The notes under the pieces were generated by a model, which had not been told where the DNA came from, did no database searches, and was given only the letters and a program-made list of their open reading frames with translations. The position numbers and the translations under genes are program-made. Below are positions 1 through 8,221 of a DNA stretch of 52,157 nt, piece after piece. Location of the stretch: NCBI GenBank assembly GCA_028284495.1, contig JANQRP010000036.1:1-52157 (forward strand), written 5' to 3'. The DNA comes from Longimicrobiales bacterium. Lineage in GTDB: Bacteria > Gemmatimonadota > Gemmatimonadetes > Longimicrobiales > Gaopeijiaceae. How positions within the stretch are numbered: the stretch's first letter is position 1; every line of letters begins with the position of its first letter.

Positions 1-2
1 GT

Positions 3-65
3 TCACGCCTACCTCAGCCGGAGGCGGGGATCCCGGATCGCCGCCTCCGGCTGAGGTAGGCGTGA
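3..65. repeat. 25-bp perfect inverted repeat, 13-nt loop
   Basis: Positions 3-27 and 41-65 are perfect reverse complements around a 13-nt loop (28-40). The right arm contains the GTG start of the recombinase gene at 62. It could be a terminator for an upstream gene outside the window, or an RNA hairpin that hides the translation start. No U-tract follows on the plus strand, so a simple intrinsic terminator is not well supported. Confidence 0.8.
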
Positions 66-1009
66 GCCGGCGGATTCCCGACGGCCCCGCGAAGTCCGCG
101 GCGGAGAACTTTCTCCGCCACCTCGCCGACGAGCGCCAGCTCTCGGAGAACACGGTGACCGCGTACCGCCGCGACCTGAACGACCTCGGCGCCTTCCTGA
201 GCGACCACAACGGGTCATTCGACTGGCGCTGGTCCGACGTGGACCGCTTCACGCTGCGGAGCTTTCTCGGTCACCTGCACCGGCGCGAGCTCGCGTCCCG
301 CACGATCTCGCGAAAGCTCAGCGCGATCCGGACGTTCTTCGGATTCCTGCACGCCGAGGGCCGGCTCGGCACGGACCCGACGCGCGCGCTCCGCGCGCCG
401 AAGCAGGAGCGACGGTTGCCGGGCCACCTGACGCGGAAGGAGATGGAGTCGGTCTTCGACGTGGCCGAGGTGCGAGCGGCCGAGAACACGCTCGAGGGGA
501 CGCGGAGCCTGGTGATCCTCGAGCTGTTGTACGGCAGCGGGCTGCGTCTGGCCGAGCTTCACGGAATGAACCTCGGCGACCTCGACCTCGTGTCGGAGGT
601 GGTCCGCGTGCGAGGGAAGGGCAGGAAGGAGCGCATCGTGCCCGTCACGAGGTCGGCGGCGACGGCGATCCGCCGCTACGAGCCGCGCCGCGACGAGGTG
701 CGCGGGAAGGCGACGACGGGGCCCGACCGGGACGCCCTGCTGCTCGGGCCGGGGGGCGGCCGCTACTCGCGGCGGGCAATCCAGCGGACCGTGCACCGGC
801 TGCTCGACCTGGCGGGCGCCGGGGACGACGTGACGACTCACTCGCTGCGCCACAGCTTCGCCACCCACCTGCTGGACGCCGGCGCGGACCTGATGGCGGT
901 GAAGGAGCTGCTCGGTCACGTGTCGCTGTCGACGACGCAGATCTACACGCACACCTCGACGGAACGGCTCAGGCAGGCGTATCGGCAGGCGCATCCGCGG
1001 TCGGAGTGA
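62..1009 (+). CDS. xerC: Tyrosine recombinase, XerC/XerD type
   Basis: Site-specific recombinase of the XerC/D family, which resolves chromosome dimers at dif. The 315-aa length is normal. The N-terminal SAM-like DNA-binding domain spans about residues 12-105 (ENFLRHLADERQLSENT) and the catalytic domain about 120-310. Visible catalytic residues are R162 (GSGLRLAEL), K186 (RGKGRKER), H260 and R263 (HSLRHSFATH), H286 (LLGHVSLSTTQ) and nucleophile Y295 (IYTHTS). The GTG start at 62 gives the usual short lead before the first helix, and no nearby ATG exists. That start lies inside the 25-bp inverted repeat. There is no insertion between the second and third catalytic patches of the kind that marks integron integrases, so this is a housekeeping Xer protein rather than IntI. 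The choice of XerC over XerD is by resemblance only. Confidence 0.9.
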   Translation: MSRRIPDGPAKSAAENFLRHLADERQLSENTVTAYRRDLNDLGAFLSDHNGSFDWRWSDVDRFTLRSFLGHLHRRELASRTISRKLSAIRTFFGFLHAEGRLGTDPTRALRAPKQERRLPGHLTRKEMESVFDVAEVRAAENTLEGTRSLVILELLYGSGLRLAELHGMNLGDLDLVSEVVRVRGKGRKERIVPVTRSAATAIRRYEPRRDEVRGKATTGPDRDALLLGPGGGRYSRRAIQRTVHRLLDLAGAGDDVTTHSLRHSFATHLLDAGADLMAVKELLGHVSLSTTQIYTHTSTERLRQAYRQAHPRSE

Positions 1010-1010
1010 T

Positions 1011-1080
1011 CCGGTCGCCCCGGGGGTGAGAACCCCGACCCCTCCCTTCCGCCTGCGTGTCCCACCCCCGGGGCGGCCGG
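1011..1080. terminator. Long inverted repeat between convergent genes
   Basis: Positions 1011-1028 pair with 1063-1080 over 18 bp with one G-U wobble (core CGCCCCGGGGGTG with its exact complement), leaving a 34-nt loop. It sits between the 3' ends of the recombinase gene and the convergent DUF6265 gene. A bidirectional, possibly Rho-assisted terminator or mRNA 3'-end stabiliser is the simplest reading. No T-run flanks it. Confidence 0.55.
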
Positions 1081-1093
1081 CTGCGTTCGCCTG

Positions 1094-1591
1094 CTACGGG
1101 TCGGAACGGCACGGAGCGGCGGTCATGCGCCACTCCTGGGCCTCCTGGCTACCCTCGCCGTTGTCGATTCGGGCGATCAGGGTCGCTGGATCGGCGGGGT
1201 CGCGCCGGTAGACGATCCGCTTGGGGAAGTCGTTGTCCGGGGCCTCGAACACGGCGGACGGCGTGTCGGATCGGTCGACGGAGGTGAGGCGAAAGGCGTG
1301 CGGTGAGGCCTCGCCGCCGGGGTAGGGGCGAAGCGTGACCGCGCCCTCGGCGTCGATTCGGATCGCGGTGAGCTCGAACTGGACGGCGCGGGCGCCTCGG
1401 AGGTACCGCGTCGTGCCCAGCATGACGTTCTCGGAGGGCGGCGTGTAGCGCTCCTCGATGATGCCGCCACCTCCGAAGCCACCCTCCCAGCAGCCCGACA
1501 TGAACGCCAGGTCGGCGAGGCTCGGCGGCGTCTGCGCGGAGAGCGGCACGGACAGTGCAGTGGCGAGGAGTACCGCGAGCGACGATCTCAT
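1094..1591 (-). CDS. DUF6265-like secreted protein
   Basis: A 165-aa protein of unknown function resembling the DUF6265 family. It starts with a clear Sec signal peptide (MRSSLAVLLATALSVPLSAQ). The mature part opens with the family-typical LADLAFMSGCWEG and continues as a predicted beta-rich, lipocalin-like fold with EERYTPP, FELTAIR and EAPDNDFPKRIVYRRD. The open frame reaches further upstream to 1723, but the signal peptide fixes the start at the internal ATG at 1591. The gene is divergent from the AraC regulator at 1702, so the two probably share the roughly 110-bp promoter region. Family assignment is by recalled resemblance. Confidence 0.75.
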   Translation of the reverse strand: MRSSLAVLLATALSVPLSAQTPPSLADLAFMSGCWEGGFGGGGIIEERYTPPSENVMLGTTRYLRGARAVQFELTAIRIDAEGAVTLRPYPGGEASPHAFRLTSVDRSDTPSAVFEAPDNDFPKRIVYRRDPADPATLIARIDNGEGSQEAQEWRMTAAPCRSDP

Positions 1592-1701
1592 GCGCTGTAG
1601 GGTCGAGAGGGGCGTGGGTGGCGGCAGCGTGCCACTACGCCGAAGGATGGAGCATCGTGATGCCGCGCGATTGAAGATTTCCGACGTCCGGGAGGGCGCC
1701 G

Positions 1702-2514
1702 ATGGAGTACGCCGAGTTCGCACCCCCGTCCGACCTCCAGAAGGTCGTGAAGTGCGGGTGGACGCTTCGGAGCGACATCGAGCTGCGGGACGTGGCGGAG
1801 GTACTCCCGGACGGTCACCCCGAGCTGGTGCTGAACTTCGACGCGCCGATGCGACACCATCCGGTCGACGCGAAGGCCGAGGTGCAGCCCGCGGTGCTGC
1901 TGGCCGGCGTGATCACCCGACCCTTCCACCTCTCGGCGACCGGACGCACGTCGCTGCTCGGCGTGCGATTCCACCCGGCCGGCGCCCGCCCGATCGCGCC
2001 CGGGTCCATGCGGGGCCTGGTGAATCGGTGGTCGGAGCCCGCCGAGTCCCGCGTGTGGCGAGCGGCGCTGAGGGCGATGCGGGAGCGCCCCGACGCGGAT
2101 CGGGTCGAGGCGGCGTGGAGCCTGCTCAGGGAACGACTCGCGGCGGGGCGGCGCCCCCGGAACGACCGGGCCGCTCGTGCGGCAGCGCTGATCGTCGAGG
2201 CGGGCGGAGAGTGCAGCGTGGAGTGGGTGGCCGAGATGGTCGGAATCGGCACGCGGCAGCTGGTGCGGCGATTCCGGGAGGAGGTGGGTGTGGGGCCGAA
2301 GGTGCTGGCCAGGGTCCTGCGGTTCCAGCGGGCCCTGCGGCTCATGACGGGGTCGGAAGCGCGCCCCGCCGCGCAGGCGGCGGTCGCCGCGGGCTACGCC
2401 GACCAGGCGCACATGATCGCCGACGTCTCGGACTTCTCCGGACTGTCACCGGCGCGGCTCCTGGCGGTATCGCGGCCGCTCGCCGACCTGTTCACCGACG
2501 CGGACCTGGGCTGA
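1702..2514 (+). CDS. AraC-family transcriptional regulator
   Basis: A 270-aa one-component regulator. Residues 1-150 form an N-terminal sensor-like domain of the DUF6597 kind (MEYAEFAPPSDLQKVVKCGWTL, then HPELVLNFDAP, LLGVRFHPAGARP). The C-terminal AraC/XylS domain, about 160-260, has both helix-turn-helix units: CSVEWVAEMVGIGTRQLVRRF and then AAVAAGYADQAHMIADVSDF followed by SGLSPARLL. It is divergent from the secreted DUF6265 gene, its most likely target, although nothing in the sequence identifies the ligand. The start is an ATG. Confidence 0.88.
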   Translation: MEYAEFAPPSDLQKVVKCGWTLRSDIELRDVAEVLPDGHPELVLNFDAPMRHHPVDAKAEVQPAVLLAGVITRPFHLSATGRTSLLGVRFHPAGARPIAPGSMRGLVNRWSEPAESRVWRAALRAMRERPDADRVEAAWSLLRERLAAGRRPRNDRAARAAALIVEAGGECSVEWVAEMVGIGTRQLVRRFREEVGVGPKVLARVLRFQRALRLMTGSEARPAAQAAVAAGYADQAHMIADVSDFSGLSPARLLAVSRPLADLFTDADLG

Positions 2515-2565
2515 GGGCCCCCCGCGGGGACCCGCGGTGCGATCCCCGGCCGCGGACCGGGTCCG

Positions 2566-3843
2566 TCAGCCCCGTACCTGGCCCGTCCCCCGCACCACCC
2601 AGCGCTGCGTGGTCAGTTCGTCGAGCCCCATCGGCCCGAAGGCGTGGACACGCGTGGTGCTGATGCCGATCTCGGCACCCAGCCCGAGCTGACCCCCGTC
2701 GTTGAAGCGGGTGGAGGCGTTGACCATGGTGCAGGAGGCGCCGCAGCGACGGACGAAGGCCTCCTGGACCGCCGGATCGCCGGCCACGACGGCCTCCGTG
2801 TGGCGGGACCCGTACGTCTCGATGTGGGCCATCGCCACGTCGAGGTCGGGCACGACCCGCATGGCCAGGACGAGGTCGAGGAACTCCCGGCCCCAGTCGT
2901 CGTCCGACGCCGGCACGACACCCGCCTCGACATGCCGGGTGAGGGCCTGGACCGCCGCATCGGCCCGCACCTCCACGCCCGCCTCGGTGAGCGCGGCGAC
3001 CAGCTCCGGCACGACCGTCGCGGCCACGTTTTCGTGGACCAGGACGGCCTCGGTGGCGTTGCAGGTCGCCGGGGCGGAGAGCTTGCCGTTCAGCACGATC
3101 TTGCGCGCCATCGCCGGGTCGGCGCTCTCGTCCACGTAGACGTGGCAGACGCCCTCGAAGTGGAGCACCGTCGGGATGCGCGAGTGCTCGTGCACGAACC
3201 GGATCAGCGTCTCGCCTCCACGCGGGATGACGAGGTCGAGGCGGCCCTCCTGCCGGAGCAGGTCTCGCATGTAGTCGCGGTCGGACGTCGTGACGAGCTG
3301 CACCACGCGGGGGTCGATGCCGTGCTCCGCGAGCTCCTCGTGGATGAGCGCTTCGAAGACCGCGTTGCTCTCGGTCGCCTCACGGCCGCCCTTCAGCAGG
3401 CACGAGTTCCCAGCCTTGAAGCACAGCGCGAAGGCGTCGACCGTCACGTGAGGGCGCGCCTCGTAGATCATGAGGATCGCGCCGAGCGGGGCCCGCACCT
3501 TCTGGACGTGGAGGCCGTTGTCGCGGACGACGTCCCGGGTCACGGCGCCGACGGGAGCGGGGAGTTCGACCACCGTCTCGATGCCGCGCGCCGTGGCCTC
3601 GACCTTCGCGGCCGTGAGCTCGAGGCGCTGCCGTTTGGCGGCGCCGATGCCGGCCTCGTCGGCGGCGTGGAGGTCGGCGGCGTTGGCGGCCAGGATCCGG
3701 TCGGCGGCCGATCGGATCCGGGTCGCGAGGCCGCGGAGTACGCGGTCGCGGGTGGCGTTGTCGAGGGCCGCGGAGTGGATCGCGCCCTGCCGGGCGGCCT
3801 CGGCGGCCTGCTCGGCCGACGGGAGGGTATCGGTGATGCTCAC
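2566..3843 (-). CDS. proA: Gamma-glutamyl phosphate reductase
   Basis: Reduces gamma-glutamyl phosphate to glutamate-5-semialdehyde with NADPH, the second step of proline synthesis, in the cytoplasm. The 425-aa length is normal for the family. The aldehyde-dehydrogenase-like fold shows the cofactor region (IYEARPHVTVDAFALCFKAG, KGGREA), the IPRGGE loop, the HFEGVCHVYVDESAD signature and the catalytic cysteine, C261, in SAPATCNATEAVLVH. The start is GTG at 3843. It follows proB by 15 bp and is the last gene of an argR-proB-proA operon. Its 3' end faces the AraC gene across 51 bp. Confidence 0.96.
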   Translation of the reverse strand: MSITDTLPSAEQAAEAARQGAIHSAALDNATRDRVLRGLATRIRSAADRILAANAADLHAADEAGIGAAKRQRLELTAAKVEATARGIETVVELPAPVGAVTRDVVRDNGLHVQKVRAPLGAILMIYEARPHVTVDAFALCFKAGNSCLLKGGREATESNAVFEALIHEELAEHGIDPRVVQLVTTSDRDYMRDLLRQEGRLDLVIPRGGETLIRFVHEHSRIPTVLHFEGVCHVYVDESADPAMARKIVLNGKLSAPATCNATEAVLVHENVAATVVPELVAALTEAGVEVRADAAVQALTRHVEAGVVPASDDDWGREFLDLVLAMRVVPDLDVAMAHIETYGSRHTEAVVAGDPAVQEAFVRRCGASCTMVNASTRFNDGGQLGLGAEIGISTTRVHAFGPMGLDELTTQRWVVRGTGQVRG

Positions 3844-3858
3844 GGTGGGTGGGTCCGG

Positions 3859-5016
3859 TCAGAGAGGGGGGCCGATCACGAGGTCGGCGCGGCTGATGAT
3901 CTCGCCGACGTACCGGTAGCCGAGCACTCGGTCGATCTCGTCGGCGCTGCGGCCCTGCAGCCGACGGATCTCGTCGGCGGCGTACGAGACGAGGCCGACG
4001 CCGATCCAGGCACCGCCGGGCCCGCGGATCTCGACCCGAGCGCCCATGGTGAAGGTGCCTTCGACGGATACGATGCCCGTGGCGAGCAGGCTGGCCTTGC
4101 GCGTGAGGAGGGCCTGAGCGGCGCCCGCATCGACGATGATCGTTCCGCGCGACCGGCTTCGCACGGCGATCCAGCGGCGGCGTGCGCTTCCGTCCCAGAC
4201 CTTGGGCAGCACGAGCGTGCCGACGTCCTCGCCCTCCAGGATCCGCAGGAGCGCGGTGGGGTCCCGTCCGTCCGCGATGACGGTCGGCACGCCGGAGCCG
4301 GCGGCGATGCGGGCGGCCGAGAGCTTGGCCGCCATGCCGCCGACGCCGGTGGTGGACGTCTCGTCGCTCACGTGCTCCAGGAGGAGCGTGGCGTCGTGCG
4401 TCTCCGAAATGCGCTCGCCCGCGCCACCGTTCCGTCGCACGCCGTCGGTCCGCGAGAGGAGGCACAGAAGCTCCGCACCGACCACCGACGTCACGAGCGC
4501 GGCGAGATGGTCGTTGTCCCCGACGCGCTGCTCGTCGTCGCTGAGGGCGTCGTTCTCGTTGATCACCGGCACCACCCCAGCGTCGAGGAGGTGCAGGAGG
4601 GTGTGGCGGGCGCTGAGGAAGCGGCGCCGGTCCTCGATGTCCTCGGCGGACATGAGGAGCTGGGCCGTTGCGAGCCCGTGGCGCGCGAACGCCTCCACGA
4701 GCGCGTGCATCAGCCGGGGCTGGCCGATCGATGCGGCCGCCTGCCGCGCGACGACATCCGTGGGCGGACGGTCGAATCCCAACGGGGCGTAGCCCGCGGC
4801 GACCGCGCCGGAGACCACCAGGACGACGCGCAGCCCGCCCGACCGCACCGTCGCCATGTCGGCCGCCAGCGCCTCGATGGCGGAGGGATCCAGGCGTCCG
4901 TCCCCGGCCAGCACCGCGCTCCCGACCTTCACGACGGCGGTGTCGACCTCGGCCAGTCGGCGCCGGCCCGAGGCCGGCTGCTCCTTCCCGGCCAGGGCGG
5001 CCTCAGGATGCGTCAC
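3859..5016 (-). CDS. proB: Glutamate 5-kinase with PUA domain
   Basis: Phosphorylates glutamate to gamma-glutamyl phosphate, the committed and normally proline-inhibited step of proline synthesis. The 385-aa protein has the amino-acid kinase domain at about 22-270 (VVKVGSAVLAG, VVSGAVAAGY, VVPVINENDALS, VGDNDHLAA, TTGVGGMAAKLSAARIA). The C-terminal PUA domain is at about 295-375 (RGTIIVDAGAAQALLTRKASL, then VRIEVRGPGG-like strands and GYRYVGEIISR). The GTG start at 5016 lies 13 bp inside the end of argR, preceded by a strong GGAGGGGG ribosome-binding site, so translational coupling is likely. proA follows after 15 bp. Confidence 0.96.
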   Translation of the reverse strand: MTHPEAALAGKEQPASGRRRLAEVDTAVVKVGSAVLAGDGRLDPSAIEALAADMATVRSGGLRVVLVVSGAVAAGYAPLGFDRPPTDVVARQAAASIGQPRLMHALVEAFARHGLATAQLLMSAEDIEDRRRFLSARHTLLHLLDAGVVPVINENDALSDDEQRVGDNDHLAALVTSVVGAELLCLLSRTDGVRRNGGAGERISETHDATLLLEHVSDETSTTGVGGMAAKLSAARIAAGSGVPTVIADGRDPTALLRILEGEDVGTLVLPKVWDGSARRRWIAVRSRSRGTIIVDAGAAQALLTRKASLLATGIVSVEGTFTMGARVEIRGPGGAWIGVGLVSYAADEIRRLQGRSADEIDRVLGYRYVGEIISRADLVIGPPL

Positions 5017-5497
5017 GTTCGCCCCCTCCGAACCACGCCTCGAGTAGGGCCAGCGCGGCGCGCTGCTCGGGGCGCCCCCGCGTGACCACGAGGACCGTGT
5101 CGTCTCCGGCGATCGTGCCGGCGATCGGGGCGTCCTCCTGGGCGTCGAGCAGGACGCCGAGGAGCTGTGCCTGCCCGGTGCCTGCGCGGACGGTGATCAG
5201 GTGCGGCCCGCACGCGGTGAAGCCGTGTACGTCGGGCCATGTCGCTCCGCCGGCCATCCCGCCCGCGGGCTGCTTCCCGATGGGCCCGTCATCCTCGCTG
5301 CGCCGCGGCGCCATTCCGAGCCGGTACTGCCCGTTCCGCTTCCGGATTCCGAGCTCCCGCAGGTCACGGCTGAGCGTGGACTGGTGGACGTCGAGACCCC
5401 GTTCCGCGAGGACGTCGAGCATGTGCGACTGGCTCTCCACCGCCTCGGTGGCGATCAGCCGGCGGAGGGCCGCGTGGCGTTCGATGCGATCGGACAT
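5003..5497 (-). CDS. argR: Arginine repressor ArgR
   Basis: Hexameric, arginine-responsive DNA-binding regulator of 164 aa. The N-terminal winged helix (residues 1-70) contains the recognition element HQSTLSRDLRELGI. The C-terminal oligomerisation and arginine-binding domain shows GTGQAQLLGVLLD and the hallmark GTIAGDDTVLVV. The frame is open further upstream, but family length and the lead MSDRIERHAALR favour the ATG at 5497. It overlaps proB by 14 nt and heads an argR-proB-proA operon, which is unusual because ArgR usually sits with arg genes or recN. AT-rich palindromic sequence just upstream (5512-5529) may be an autoregulatory ARG box. Confidence 0.93.
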   Translation of the reverse strand: MSDRIERHAALRRLIATEAVESQSHMLDVLAERGLDVHQSTLSRDLRELGIRKRNGQYRLGMAPRRSEDDGPIGKQPAGGMAGGATWPDVHGFTACGPHLITVRAGTGQAQLLGVLLDAQEDAPIAGTIAGDDTVLVVTRGRPEQRAALALLEAWFGGGERDAS

Positions 5498-5511
5498 GCA
5501 GAAATGTGGCA

Positions 5512-5529
5512 CATATTCATGCATATGCA
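5512..5529 (-). promoter_or_regulatory. Candidate ARG box upstream of argR
   Basis: A conspicuously AT-rich palindromic block 15 nt upstream of the argR start in otherwise G+C-rich DNA. It contains CATATTCATGCATATG (5512-5527) and the perfect palindrome TGCATATGCA (5520-5529). The TGAATA half-site on the minus strand resembles known ArgR half-sites (TGAATA/TATTCA). Autoregulation of argR-proBA is inferred, not shown. Confidence 0.45.
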
Positions 5530-5633
5530 AAGTGCCGATCCGGGACCGACCCGGGTGTGGCGGACATCGTGCGATTCGGCGTACACTCCACCGGTGGTGC
5601 TGCCATGCGCCTCCCCACTCCCTCAACCCGTCG

Positions 5634-6848
5634 ATGCCCGTGAAACGAGGCTCGGATCCGTGCGATCCCACCTGGCCGGCGACCGCCACGGGCCTCACGC
5701 TCGCGGCCGTCCTGCTCGTCGGCTGCGGATCCGGCGAACCCGACGGGCGGCAGGGATTCGAGGTGCGCGACTCGGCCGGCGTGTCGATCGTCGACAACTT
5801 CTCGCCCGACGATCCGCCCGGCGCCTGGACCGTGACGGAGCCGACGGTGCACTGCTCGAGCGTCCCTCCGGGCGGCGACATCCGTCTCCATCAGGTGGGT
5901 GCGCTGGTGCCGCTGACGGGGGATTCCGTGGCAGTGGCGGTGCGCTCGACCGAGCAGATCCTGATCTGCGCCGACGGGGCCGTCCACGCCGCGTTCGGTG
6001 GTGAGGGCGACGGTCCGGGCGAGTACCGCGGGATCACCGGGCTGTTCGCGGCCGGCGGGGACTCGCTCGCGGTCGTGGAGAGCCGTCGGCTCACTCTGCT
6101 CGACCGCGCATCGGGCGACGTTCGCACCACCAGTCTCGCCGAGCTGCCGGGGGGGTCGGGAGGTCGGCTCCGGGCCGCGGACGGTGTGATCACGGTCATC
6201 ACGTCCATCCCGTCGCCGGACGGGCCATCCGGACCCCGCATGGCCGCCATGACCCTCATGGATCCGCGGGGGACGGCACTCCACCGCCTCGAGGCCGTCC
6301 CGTGGGACGCCGCGATGGGGATGCACACCGTCGTGCTCTTTCTCTGGGCCGCCGGCTCACCATGGACGATGGACGCCTCGGGCTACTGGCTGGCCTCGCA
6401 GGACACGGCGGAGTTCCGGCTCCTGGACGAGTCCGGTGTAGTCTTCTCCGCGCGGTCCCCGGGTGCCCCGTACGAAATGACCGAGGAGCTGTGGGATCGG
6501 GGCGCGGATCATTTCCGCGAGAACGTCGAGTTCCAGCCGCCACTCCCGGACGAGATGATCGACGACATGGTGGATCCGGAGGGCCCGGTCAGCGACTACG
6601 CCGCGCCGGCCGTCGTGCGCATCGTCGTCGATACCGAGGGGCGCCCGTGGATCCGCCTCCCCGAGGCCCGCCCGCTGGAGGAGCGGCAGCGCTGGCGCGT
6701 CTTCTCTCGCGAGGGCCGGTGGCTCACCGACGTGGAGCTGCCGCCGCGGATGTACGTCAGGGTGATCACGGCCGATCGGGTGTACGGCGTCGCGACGGAC
6801 GCGCTCGGGCTCGAATCCGTGGTGTCGGTCGGCGTGGGCCCCGGGTAG
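5634..6848 (+). CDS. Six-bladed beta-propeller lipoprotein
   Basis: A 404-aa predicted lipoprotein. The hydrophobic segment TGLTLAAVLLVGC ends in a lipobox with C31. The mature protein is a six-bladed beta-propeller of the NHL/6-bladed type abundant in Gemmatimonadota. It shows the family motif GEGDGPGEYRGITGLFA, and blades opening with FEVRDSAGVSIV and ending WRVFSREGRWLTDVELP. The ligand and function are unknown. The ATG at 5634 is chosen because it directly precedes the signal sequence; the frame is open for about 960 bp upstream only as a shadow of proB. It is divergent from argR and convergent with the broken paralogue at 6892. Confidence 0.8.
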   Translation: MPVKRGSDPCDPTWPATATGLTLAAVLLVGCGSGEPDGRQGFEVRDSAGVSIVDNFSPDDPPGAWTVTEPTVHCSSVPPGGDIRLHQVGALVPLTGDSVAVAVRSTEQILICADGAVHAAFGGEGDGPGEYRGITGLFAAGGDSLAVVESRRLTLLDRASGDVRTTSLAELPGGSGGRLRAADGVITVITSIPSPDGPSGPRMAAMTLMDPRGTALHRLEAVPWDAAMGMHTVVLFLWAAGSPWTMDASGYWLASQDTAEFRLLDESGVVFSARSPGAPYEMTEELWDRGADHFRENVEFQPPLPDEMIDDMVDPEGPVSDYAAPAVVRIVVDTEGRPWIRLPEARPLEERQRWRVFSREGRWLTDVELPPRMYVRVITADRVYGVATDALGLESVVSVGVGPG

Positions 6849-6891
6849 GAGCCACCCACGCCCTGCGGGACGTGTGACGGACGCGGACGCG

Positions 6892-8112
6892 CTACCGGTC
6901 GATGAACGGCGGCAGCTGCGCCCGGACCACCGTGGGCACGTCGAGCGAGTCCCTCGTCAGGGTGTGGAGCGCGCCGTTCCGCACGACGAAGGGGAAGAAG
7001 TCGAGCGCTTCGAACCCGAGGCGGACGCTACCGACGTACGCGCCGTCGGACTGGAAGACGTCGTACGTCGGATCGTCCTCTCCCGCTCGCGACCGGAGCA
7101 CCCAGAGCCGACCCTCAGCATCCGCACGGAGCCCCGATATGACCGGCTTCGTGTCCGGCGCGAGGTCCATGATCGCCCGGGCCGAGCTGCGGAAGTCGGG
7201 GTCCTGCTCGGACATGGCATCGACGAAGGCCTCCCGATCGGCCGTCGTCACCGGCAGGGCCGGCACGTCGGCCTCGACGACCAGCACGGTATCGCCTTGC
7301 GCGTCCAGCCGAGCGATGCGGTAGCTCCGCCCGTCGGACGTCCAGAAGCCGCCGGTCGGGTCGATCGCGAGTCCGCCTCCGGCATCGAACGGGATGCTCC
7401 GGTACGACCAGCCACGCCCTCGCGGTGCCACGTAGGATCGGTACGTGCGCTCGCCCAGGAACACGGAATCCACCGCCTCGGTCCGCGGATCGAAGCTCTT
7501 CAGGTAGCGTCGGCTCGATCCGGTCTCGAGCCCCTCCTCGGGGGGGAACGTCCGCTCGTCGTCGGAGTGGGAGGCTGGTTTCCAGTGGACGCCGTCGTCG
7601 GCGACCGTGCCGCTCCACACGTAGCCGTACGACCGCACGTGCATCGGCACCCGGTCGATCTCGCCGCCGTCCGGGTCGAGGGCGAGCATCGTCCACCGCG
7701 CGTGGTCCTAGACCCAGAGGACGGAGTCGCCCTTCAGGACCATCCCGTTCACCTCCTGGAGTTCGCCCGGGCCTTCGCCCCGACCGGCGATCGTCCCGAG
7801 GTATCCGCCCTGGGGGTCGAAGGCCCGGATCTCGGACGCCTGGTAGTCCAGGATGAGGATCGTGCCGTCCCGTCGGACCTCGACGGCACGCACGTCGCCG
7901 AAGACCTCCCACTCCTCGCCGTCGAGCACACCGATGCGCAGGTCCGGAACGATGCGCGGGGCCTCGTCGGCCGGCAGCGCCGCGTATCGGACGAGCGTCG
8001 CGCCGTTGGGAAGGGTCTCGCGGATCACGTCGGACGCGGGAGCGGCGTCGGGGGCGCATCCGACCAGCCCGAGGACGGCAGCGGCGGCGGCGAGGAGGGC
8101 GGCACGGGACAT
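6892..8112 (-). pseudogene. Beta-propeller lipoprotein interrupted by in-frame TAG
   Basis: One gene in one frame, split by a single amber codon at 7708-7710 (codon 135). The upstream part (8112 to 7711) has a signal peptide with lipobox (AAAAVLGLVGC, C19), the DFQ-type blade AFDPQGGYLGTIAG and the family motif GRGEGPGELQEVNGM, and ends GDSVLWV. Immediately after the stop the frame continues DHARWTMLALDPDG and runs 265 codons to 6892 with normal propeller content (ILVEADVPALP-like blades, DEDPTYDVFQSDGAYVGSV-like end). No frameshift or other damage is visible. Options are a recent nonsense mutation, a sequencing error, or readthrough. Most paralogues have a tryptophan or tyrosine near this point. 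Confidence 0.8.
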
Positions 8113-8221
8113 GGCGGGACCGGGGCTACGGGTAAACTGCCGACGGTGCGATGGTACCGGGCGGCGGAGGCCGAACGCAACGCCGACGTCCGCGACGGTC
8201 CGTCGCAGATCCGGGGCGGAG

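Noticed and set aside
62..1009. The recombinase as the integrase of the cassette array
   Set aside because: It lacks the extra segment between catalytic patches II and III that marks IntI, and it lies 50 kb from the cassettes.
2644..5085. 813-codon open frame on the plus strand
   Set aside because: It is antisense to proA and proB, which are unmistakable. The frame is a by-product of G+C-rich codon use.
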